In this document: piece by piece, positions 1 through 6,071 of the stretch
Position numbering within the stretch: position 1 is the stretch's first letter
Layout of the letters: every line of letters begins with the position of its first letter
Assembly (NCBI GenBank): GCA_011620145.1
Contig: WOZT01000209.1
Coordinates: 1 to 6,071 of the forward strand
Length of the DNA stretch: 6,071 nucleotides
From: Gammaproteobacteria bacterium
GTDB taxonomy: Bacteria > Pseudomonadota > Gammaproteobacteria > UBA5335
Reading direction: 5' to 3'
Translations under genes and position numbers: made by a program
Notes under the pieces: generated by a model
Told to the model about the DNA's origin: nothing
What the model saw: only the letters and a program-made list of their open reading frames with translations
Database searches by the model: none

Positions 1-749
1 CCCATCAAGCGCCGACGCCGGGTTTCGAACAGGACGACGCCAGCGGCGACGGAGACATTCAGGCTCTCCGCGCCGCCCTGCAAGGGGATGGACACGCGCA
101 CATCGCAGCACTCCTGGGTCAGGCGTCGCAAACCGCTGCCCTCGCCGCCCAGCACCCACACCAGCGGTCCGGACAGATCGGCGGTGTACAGGCTTTCGGT
201 CGCCTGGGCTTCGGCGCCGAGGATGCGAAAACCTTGGTCCGCCAACATCTTCAAAGTCCGCGCCAGGTTGGTGACCTGGAACAAGGGCACCTGTTCCGCC
301 GCGCCCACGGCGACCTTGCGGACCGTGGGCGTGAGCCCCGCAGCCCGGTCCTGGGGCACGATCACCGCTTGCGCGCCGGCCGCCCAGACGGTGCGCAGGC
401 ACGCGCCCAAGTTGTGGGGATCCTGCACGCCATCCAGCACCAGCAACACCGGCGTCGCGCCCCAATCCGCCAACTGCGCCTGCAGATCGGCCTCGCCGAG
501 TCGCGGCGCAGGCAGCGTCCACGCCACCAGGCCCTGATGCCGCAGACCGGGCAGGCGGCTGTCCAGCGCGCGCCGCGGCAGCACCTCCACGGCAATGTTC
601 AGGCGGGCGGCACGCTCCAGCACGGCAGCCACCTGATCCTCGCGGCGGCTGTCCTGCACCCAGATTGCCTGAACGCGATCCGCGTCGAAGGTGAGCAGCG
701 CGACGACCGCATGGAGGCCGAAGACGCCCTGGGTTCCCGGCGGTCCCGT
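1..749 (-). CDS. rlmB: 23S rRNA (guanosine-2'-O-)-methyltransferase RlmB, TrmH/SpoU family, 3' end cut by window edge, start unresolved
   Basis: RlmB uses S-adenosylmethionine to methylate the 2'-OH of a conserved guanosine in the 23S rRNA peptidyl-transferase region (Gm2251 in E. coli). Translating the minus strand gives an unbroken RlmB-like protein. It begins VFGLHAVVALL (V codon at 723-725), the N-terminal substrate-binding domain. It then shows SPOUT motif 1 LDGVQDPHNLGACLRT (about 398-446), motif 2 VLGGEGSGLRRL (about 120-156) and motif 3 IPLQGGAESLNVSVAAG (about 39-89), with the Asn/Arg, Glu and Asn typical of the family. The visible end, FETRRRRLMG, is close to the usual C-terminus, so only a few codons should be missing. 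The gene follows rnr, its usual partner. The start is uncertain: no ATG, GTG or TTG is in frame between 984 and 723. The coordinate 749 marks an ACG codon 8 codons before VFG, where E. coli-like proteins would begin; it is not a confirmed start. The canonical alternatives are ATG 984-986 inside rnr, which adds 87 residues before the conserved core, or a GTG at 657-659, which would remove conserved residues. Identity is secure; the 5' boundary is not. Confidence 0.9.
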
Positions 750-765
750 GTCAGCGGGACCGCCG
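738..765. repeat. Perfect 11-bp inverted repeat at the rnr-rlmB junction
   Basis: CGGCGGTCCCG (738-748) and its exact reverse complement (755-765) flank a 6-nt spacer, TGTCAG on the plus strand. In the minus-strand transcript two further U-G wobble pairs can extend the stem. It lies 6 bp after the rnr stop codon and just before the conserved RlmB N-terminus. No T-tract follows on either strand, so it does not look like a standard intrinsic terminator. It could be an mRNA 3'-end or processing hairpin, a translation-modulating structure for rlmB, or one copy of a dispersed genomic palindrome. Only one copy is seen in this window. Confidence 0.75.
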
Positions 766-771
766 AAGGAC

Positions 772-3126
772 TCAGCTCGCTTCCTTGGCTTTGGCCTTGC
801 GCCGCTTGCGGGGGCGTCGGCGCTTGGTCTTGTCGGCGCCTTCGCCTTCCTTGGGTTTGGGCGCGGCTGGGTCGGGGATGCTGGCGGCTGCTGGGCGCTT
901 GCCGCTGCCCCGTCGGGCCGGGGCTTTGGCCGCCCCGTCGCGGTTGCCTTCCGCCGGGGCGAGTTCGAAGTCGATTTTGCGTTCATCAAGATTCACGTTG
1001 ATCAGGCGAACCCGGATGCGGTCTCCGAGCCGGTAGATGTGGCCGGAACGTTCGCCGCGCAGGCGATGTTGCACCGGATCGTGCTGGTAATAGTCATTGG
1101 ACAGGGAGGTGACATGCACCAGCCCCTCGACATACACCTCATCGAGCAGGACGAACAGGCCAAAGCCGGTGACGGCGTTGATGCGTCCATCGAAGACCTC
1201 GCCGACCCGCTCCAGCATGAACTCGCATTTGAGCCAGTCCGCCACATCCCGGGTGGCCTCATCCGCGCGTCGCTCGGTCAACGAGCACTGCTCGGCGATG
1301 CGATCGAGCTGCGCCGGCGTCAGGGGATAGTTTTCGGCCGTTCCGCCCTGAACCACGTGCCGGATACCTCGGTGGACGATCAGGTCGGGGTAACGCCGGA
1401 TGGGCGAGGTAAAGTGGGTATAGGCCGCCAGCGACAGGCCGAAATGACCGTCGTTGGAGACCGTGTATTCGGCGCGGCTGAGCGAACGCAGCAGCACCGG
1501 CTCGATCAAGTGCCGATCCTCGCGCGCTTCCAGGGCGGTCAGCACCCGGGCGTAATCCTGCGGGCTGGGCTTGTCGCCGCCACCCAGGGACAAGCCAAAG
1601 CCCGTCAGGAATGCGCGCAGATCTTCGAGCCGTTCGGAGGACGGTGGCGGATGGACCCGGTAAAGGGCCGGGATGCGGTGTTCGCTGAGGAAGCGGGCCG
1701 CCGCCACGTTGGCGGCAATCATGCACTCCTCGATCATGCGATGGGCATCGTGACGCAGAAACGGCTTGATGGCGGCGATCTTGCGATCCGGCCCGAACTC
1801 GATCACCGTCTCGGCGGTGCCGAAATCCAGGGCGCCGCGGCGCTCCCGGGCCTTGCGCAGCACCTGGTAGAGACCATGAAGGTCTTCCAGATGGCCCAGA
1901 ATGTCTTTCAGCCGTTCCCGCGTCGGGGCGTCCCGATCGATCACGGCCTGGGCAAATTCGTCATAGGTCAGCCGCTGCGCCGAGCGCATCACGCCTTCGA
2001 AGAAGCGGAAGCGGCTGATCTCGCCATCGGCGCCGATTTCCAGGGCGCACACCATGCACAGGCGGTCGACCTTGGGGTTGATCGAGCACAGGCCATTGGA
2101 AAGCACTTCCGGCAGCATGGGCACGACCTGCTGGGGGAAGTAGACCGAGTTGCCGCGCGTGGCCGCCTCCAGGTCCAGGGGATCGCCGGGGCGCACGTAA
2201 TGCCCCACGTCGGCGATGGCCACCAGCAGGCGCCAGCCCTCCCCGGCCGGCTCACAGAACACCGCGTCGTCAAAATCGCGCGCATCGGCGCCATCGACCG
2301 TCACCAGTGGATAGCGCCGCAGATCGATCCGATCACGCTTGTCGGCGGTCTCGACCCGGTTGCCGAACGGTGCGCAGGCCGCTTCCACTGCTTCCGGCCA
2401 CACCGAGGGAATGCCGTGGGCGCGGATGGCGACCTCGATTTCCATGCCGGGCGCCATGTGCTCGCCCAGCACCTCGCGAATACGACCCAAGGGCGGCCCG
2501 CGTTTGCTGGGGGGTTCGACGATATCGACCACCACGATCTGGTTGTCGTGGACCTCGCCCTGCGCGTCGGCCGGAATCATGATCTGGTGGGTGATGCGGG
2601 GATTCTCGGGCAGCACGAAGCCCACGCCCTGTTCGCGGTAAAAACGGCCCACCACCTGCTGGGTGTTGCGTTCCAGGATCTCGACCACCACCCCTTCGCG
2701 GCGGCCGCGACGATCCTCGCCGCTGATCCGCACCAGGACGCGATCACCGTGGAACAGATCGCGCATCTGCCGCGCGGGCAGGAAGATGTCATCCCCGCCA
2801 TCGTCCGAGACCAGAAAGCCGAAGCCATCCCGATGGGCGATGACGCGCCCCCCCACGAGATGCATGCGGTCCACCAGGCCATAGGCGCCCTTGCGGTTGA
2901 TCGCCAACTCGCCGTCGCGGACCATCGCGGTGAGCCGTCGCTCCACCCCTTCCAAGGCCTCGGCGCCGGTGATGCCGCCGCGCTCGATGATGTCCTCGCG
3001 GGACAGCGGTTCGCCCGCCTCGGTCAGCAATATGCGCAAATATTCCCGGCTGGGCGCGGGCTGGGGATACTTCAACCGTTCCTGCTCGTAGTGGGGATCG
3101 CGGGATTGCCAGTCAGCTTCAGCCAT
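772..3126 (-). CDS. rnr: Ribonuclease R (RNB/RNase II family 3'-5' exoribonuclease)
   Basis: RNase R is a processive 3'-to-5' hydrolytic exoribonuclease that degrades structured RNA and acts in rRNA/tRNA quality control and mRNA decay in the cytoplasm. At 784 aa it is slightly shorter than the E. coli enzyme (about 813). Order of domains: N-terminal winged-helix region (about 25-85); cold-shock/OB domain 1 with GRVIAHRDGFGFLV (93-106); OB domain 2 (about 160-245); RNB catalytic domain with VTVDGADARDFDDA (275-288), whose D278, D284, D286 and D287 match the metal-binding aspartates; YFPQQVVPMLPEVLSNGL (329-346); HFTSPIRRYPDLIVHRGI (571-588); S1 domain GEVFDGRINAVTGFGLFV (642-659). A Lys/Arg/Pro/Ala-rich tail follows (about 728-784, ending RPRKRRKAKAKEAS), typical of RNase R and absent from RNase II. 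The start ATG is preceded by a weak GGAA (3134-3137) with a 7-nt spacer. The terminator after purA implies a separate promoter upstream, but I could not place one convincingly. rlmB follows on the same strand. Confidence 0.97.
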   Translation of the reverse strand: MAEADWQSRDPHYEQERLKYPQPAPSREYLRILLTEAGEPLSREDIIERGGITGAEALEGVERRLTAMVRDGELAINRKGAYGLVDRMHLVGGRVIAHRDGFGFLVSDDGGDDIFLPARQMRDLFHGDRVLVRISGEDRRGRREGVVVEILERNTQQVVGRFYREQGVGFVLPENPRITHQIMIPADAQGEVHDNQIVVVDIVEPPSKRGPPLGRIREVLGEHMAPGMEIEVAIRAHGIPSVWPEAVEAACAPFGNRVETADKRDRIDLRRYPLVTVDGADARDFDDAVFCEPAGEGWRLLVAIADVGHYVRPGDPLDLEAATRGNSVYFPQQVVPMLPEVLSNGLCSINPKVDRLCMVCALEIGADGEISRFRFFEGVMRSAQRLTYDEFAQAVIDRDAPTRERLKDILGHLEDLHGLYQVLRKARERRGALDFGTAETVIEFGPDRKIAAIKPFLRHDAHRMIEECMIAANVAAARFLSEHRIPALYRVHPPPSSERLEDLRAFLTGFGLSLGGGDKPSPQDYARVLTALEAREDRHLIEPVLLRSLSRAEYTVSNDGHFGLSLAAYTHFTSPIRRYPDLIVHRGIRHVVQGGTAENYPLTPAQLDRIAEQCSLTERRADEATRDVADWLKCEFMLERVGEVFDGRINAVTGFGLFVLLDEVYVEGLVHVTSLSNDYYQHDPVQHRLRGERSGHIYRLGDRIRVRLINVNLDERKIDFELAPAEGNRDGAAKAPARRGSGKRPAAASIPDPAAPKPKEGEGADKTKRRRPRKRRKAKAKEAS

Positions 3127-3163
3127 TCAGGAGTTCCATGAATAAATTGATTACCTCTAAGGT

Positions 3164-3188
3164 CGGGCATTTTGCCCGTTGACAACGG
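3164..3188. promoter_or_regulatory. Two overlapping palindromes in the rnr / tRNA-Leu divergent region
   Basis: CGGGCA-TTT-TGCCCG (3164-3178) is a perfect 6-bp hairpin with a 3-nt loop. CCGTTG-A-CAACGG (3176-3188) is a perfect 6-bp inverted repeat with a one-base centre. They share 3176-3178. The second covers the tRNA -35 box TTGACA (3179-3184), and the first ends just before it. They could be an operator, or mutually exclusive hairpins in the rnr 5' leader if rnr transcription starts further right. The symmetry is visible; any function is inference. Confidence 0.4.
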
Positions 3189-3207
3189 CTTTGGGGAGTC
3201 TTAAAGT
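3179..3207 (+). promoter_or_regulatory. Sigma70-type promoter for tRNA-Leu
   Basis: A consensus -35 box TTGACA (3179-3184) is followed after 17 bp by a -10 candidate TAAAGT (3202-3207, four of six consensus bases). The downstream discriminator TCGCAG and the following CCCACGG are GC-leaning, as often found at stable-RNA promoters under stringent control. Transcription would start near 3214, leaving a leader of about 35 nt before the mature tRNA at 3249. Spacing and orientation fit the tRNA, the only plus-strand gene here. It is predicted from sequence alone. Confidence 0.65.
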
Positions 3208-3248
3208 TCGCAGCCCACGGGGTTGCAGGACAAATGCAATTCCGTTGA

Positions 3249-3335
3249 GCCGAGATGGCGGAATTGGTAGACGCGCTAGTTTCAGGTATTAGTGGGGGAA
3301 ACCCCGTGGAGGTTCAAGTCCTCTTCTCGGCACCA
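3249..3335 (+). tRNA. tRNA-Leu(CAG), reads CUG codons
   Basis: The 87-nt gene folds as a class II tRNA. The acceptor stem is GCCGAGA (3249-3255) with TCTCGGC (3325-3331), then discriminator A and an encoded CCA (3333-3335). The D arm is GCG/CGC around GAATTGGTAGA. The anticodon stem is CTAGT/ATTAG (3276-3280, 3288-3292) with loop TTCAGGT, placing anticodon CAG at 3283-3285. The long variable arm is a GGGG-AAA-CCCC hairpin type (3294-3305), diagnostic of Leu/Ser/Tyr tRNAs. The T arm has loop TTCAAGT (3313-3319) and one G-T wobble. It strongly resembles E. coli tRNA-Leu(CAG) from memory. It lies opposite to its protein-coding neighbours, divergent from rnr and convergent with purA, with its own promoter and terminator. 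Confidence 0.98.
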
Positions 3336-3350
3336 TCTTGATTTCAAAGC

Positions 3351-3384
3351 AAAAAAGGCTTTCCGATCCCGGAAAGCCTTTTTT
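3351..3384. terminator. Bidirectional intrinsic terminator between tRNA-Leu and purA
   Basis: AAAAAAGGCTTTCCG (3351-3365) pairs perfectly with CGGAAAGCCTTTTTT (3370-3384) around the 4-nt loop ATCC, a 15-bp uninterrupted stem. The right arm ends in six Ts, giving a U-tract to plus-strand transcripts from tRNA-Leu. The left arm starts with six As, giving the equivalent U-tract to minus-strand purA transcripts, 32 bp beyond the purA stop. One element can therefore end both converging transcripts, and it separates the hisZ-purA unit from rnr-rlmB. Confidence 0.92.
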
Positions 3385-3416
3385 GTATTTACGCCTTGAA
3401 TTGGCATGCAGGCCCC

Positions 3417-4718
<1,302 letters not shown>

Positions 4719-4750
4719 CTATCCAGCCAGCCCGCCGGGCCGACCATTGT

Positions 4751-5941
4751 TCAGGGAGTCCATGCATCCACACGCCATTGCCCGTCGCGCCAGATCAGGC
4801 GGCGATCGCAATGCAGCGCGCTCGGCAAGCCATTTTCCTCGCTCAAGGCGCGGATGACCCGCTCGCCTTGATGACGCAATGCGACCACCGCCGCCTCCAG
4901 CGCCGGATCCTCGCCGGCGACCGGCGCCCAGATGGCGCCAGCAGGCGCGGCGCGTGAGCGACCGGCGTGATACAGGGCGTGCAAATCGGCGCTGAAGCCC
5001 GTCGCGGGGCGGGCGCGACCGAATACCTCGCCCACATGATCATACCGGCCGCCGCGCGCCAGATCCTGTCCACGACCGGACTGGAACGCGGCGAACACCA
5101 CGCCGGTGTGGTAGTCGTAACCGCGCAGCTCTGCCAGGTCCAGATGCAGCGTGACCTGGGGGTAACGCTGATCGAGGCGCTCGGCCAGACGGGTGAGTTC
5201 CGCCAGCGCCGCTTCCACACCCGCGCCGGCCCCAGCCAGGACAGTGCGCGCCCGCGCCAGCACGTCCACCGGACCATTGAGATCCGGCAAGGCCCACAGC
5301 CAGCCCGCCACCTGCCGCGACATGGGATGGCCCGCCAGAAACGCCCGCAACTCCGGCATGGCCTTGCGCTGCAGCAGGTCGAACAACTGCCGTTCATCCT
5401 GGTCCGGCAAGGCCGCCTCCTGCATCAGGGCGCGATAGATGCCGACATGCCCCAGATCCAGATGCAAATCATCCAGTCCTGCGCGCAGCAGGGTCTCCAG
5501 CATGAGGGCAATCACTTCCAGATCACTTTGCGGGCTGGCGTCCCCAAACAGCTCGGCACCCACCTGCAGGGGACAACGGGAGCCCCCGCGGCCATCGGAC
5601 CGGGTGTGCAGCACCGGGCCCAAGTAACACAGGCGCCGGGGGCCATCGCCGCGCAGCACCTGGGCGTCGATACGGGCCGCTTGCGGCGTGATGTCCGCTC
5701 GCACGCCCATCAGGCGGCCACTCAACTGATCGGTGATCTTGAAGGTCTCCAGATCCAGATGCTGGCCAGTGCCCGTCAACAGCGACTCCAGGTATTCGAT
5801 CAGGGGCGGATCGATGGCATCGTAGCCCCACGACCAGAACAGATCCATGACCGCGCGGCCCAGCAAGTCCATCGCCCGCGCATGGGGCGGCAACACCTCG
5901 GAGACGGCTTCGGGCAGGAGCCAGCGGTTTTCCATGCTCAT
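4751..5941 (-). CDS. hisZ: ATP phosphoribosyltransferase regulatory subunit HisZ
   Basis: HisZ is a catalytically inactive histidyl-tRNA synthetase paralogue. With the short form of HisG it makes the hetero-octameric ATP phosphoribosyltransferase of histidine biosynthesis and gives it activity and histidine feedback. The 396-aa protein has the HisRS catalytic fold: N-terminal WLLPEAVSEVLPPHARAMDLL (7-27); class II motif 2 region GVRADITPQAARID (79-92); RLCYLGPVLHTR (103-114); histidine-binding-like segments LRGYDYHTGVVF (272-283) and ARGGRYDHVGEVFG (295-308). The sequence ends about where the catalytic fold does, without the HisRS anticodon-binding domain. That length and its position upstream of purA favour HisZ over HisRS. 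The chosen ATG (MSMEN) has GGAG at 5952-5955 with a 10-nt spacer; a second ATG two codons later is possible. Its presence implies a short-form hisG elsewhere in the genome (inference). It starts 16 bp after the DUF2065 stop, consistent with one operon. Confidence 0.95.
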   Translation of the reverse strand: MSMENRWLLPEAVSEVLPPHARAMDLLGRAVMDLFWSWGYDAIDPPLIEYLESLLTGTGQHLDLETFKITDQLSGRLMGVRADITPQAARIDAQVLRGDGPRRLCYLGPVLHTRSDGRGGSRCPLQVGAELFGDASPQSDLEVIALMLETLLRAGLDDLHLDLGHVGIYRALMQEAALPDQDERQLFDLLQRKAMPELRAFLAGHPMSRQVAGWLWALPDLNGPVDVLARARTVLAGAGAGVEAALAELTRLAERLDQRYPQVTLHLDLAELRGYDYHTGVVFAAFQSGRGQDLARGGRYDHVGEVFGRARPATGFSADLHALYHAGRSRAAPAGAIWAPVAGEDPALEAAVVALRHQGERVIRALSEENGLPSALHCDRRLIWRDGQWRVDAWTP

Positions 5942-5957
5942 GGGCGACTTGCTCCGC

Positions 5958-6071
5958 TCATCGGGCCGCGCGCACGATCAGCCAACCCGTGGCCAGACTG
6001 GCAAGCCCCAGCAGCCGGACCACATGGGGCGGCAACAGGCTGAGCTGGTTCAGCCCGCGTTGCCAGAAGCG
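5958..6071 (-). CDS. DUF2065 (YjeT-like) small membrane protein, C-terminal fragment cut by window edge
   Basis: The last 37 codons of a minus-strand frame are visible, entering from the right edge and stopping with TGA at 5958-5960. The peptide contains RFWQRGLNQLSLLPPHVVRL, followed by a hydrophobic segment (LLGLASLATGWLIV) and a basic end RAAR. This matches the C-terminal half of DUF2065 proteins (E. coli YjeT, about 65 aa): a basic amphipathic linker, then a second transmembrane helix. The family has no established function that I know. DUF2065 genes usually sit between hflC and hisZ, so hflKC probably lies beyond the right edge (inference). The family call rests on a short fragment plus synteny. 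Confidence 0.75.
   Translation of the reverse strand, partial: RFWQRGLNQLSLLPPHVVRLLGLASLATGWLIVRAAR

Noticed and set aside
88..1001. Plus-strand open frames over rlmB and the rnr tail (88-537 and 234-1001)
   Set aside because: They are low-complexity Arg/Ala/Pro-rich translations opposite a well-conserved RlmB. The second also spans the rnr-rlmB junction.
3119..3139. Minus-strand 6-codon frame (MELLNG) overlapping the rnr start, a possible leader peptide
   Set aside because: No ribosome binding site at suitable distance precedes its ATG, and its GGAA is better explained as the weak rnr ribosome binding site.
691..3141. 816-codon plus-strand open frame antisense to rnr
   Set aside because: Its codons are exactly in register with rnr codons, so stops require TTA, CTA or TCA codons in rnr, which are rare in GC-rich genes. 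The translation shows no family motif, while the minus strand is a full RNase R.
3127..3248. Minus-strand promoter for rnr
   Set aside because: I tried several -35/-10 pairs, such as TTGTCA with downstream AT-rich hexamers and CTGCAA with TTTAAG. None had acceptable boxes and spacing together, so none is annotated, although a promoter must exist here.
4751..5941. hisS (histidyl-tRNA synthetase) instead of hisZ
   Set aside because: The protein ends after the catalytic-like fold without an anticodon-binding domain, and the hisZ-purA neighbourhood is the usual HisZ context.
4967..6043. 358-codon plus-strand open frame antisense to hisZ
   Set aside because: It is a codon-aligned shadow of hisZ that also crosses the hisZ/DUF2065 boundary. 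It has no recognisable domain.

Overview
The window is a conserved housekeeping block of a GC-rich proteobacterium, most likely a gammaproteobacterium. The gene order DUF2065 (YjeT-like) - hisZ - purA - [tRNA-Leu, opposite strand] - rnr - rlmB is the one I recall from the hflKC-hisZ-purA-rnr-rlmB neighbourhood of Pseudomonas and related groups. The sequence does not allow a genus call. All protein genes are on the minus strand, so the block reads from right to left.

Layout from the right edge, in transcription order: the C-terminal end of a DUF2065 small membrane protein (5958-6071); hisZ, the HisRS-like regulatory subunit of ATP phosphoribosyltransferase (4751-5941); purA, adenylosuccinate synthetase (3417-4709); a perfect bidirectional intrinsic terminator (3351-3384); tRNA-Leu(CAG) on the plus strand with its own sigma70-type promoter (3179-3335); rnr, ribonuclease R (772-3126); and rlmB, a 23S rRNA 2'-O-ribose methyltransferase that runs off the left edge. 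DUF2065, hisZ and purA are closely spaced (16 and 41 bp) and look like one transcription unit closed by the terminator. rnr and rlmB form a second unit, which must start in the 122-bp region it shares, divergently, with the tRNA promoter.

Together the genes cover histidine and AMP biosynthesis (HisZ, PurA) and RNA metabolism (RNase R, RlmB, tRNA-Leu). I see no mobile element, CRISPR array, phage gene or new multi-gene system. Every long plus-strand open frame is a codon-aligned antisense shadow of a minus-strand gene.

The most unusual point is the rnr/rlmB junction. The RlmB frame is intact, but no ATG, GTG or TTG lies where the conserved protein should begin. The only upstream canonical starts are an ATG at 984-986 and the adjacent TTG at 987-989. 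Both lie inside rnr, and the ATG would give a 215-nt overlap in which two basic, low-complexity tails are encoded in different frames. An 11-bp perfect inverted repeat sits exactly in this junction. A second spot is the rnr/tRNA-Leu divergent region, where two overlapping palindromes abut or cover the tRNA -35 box.
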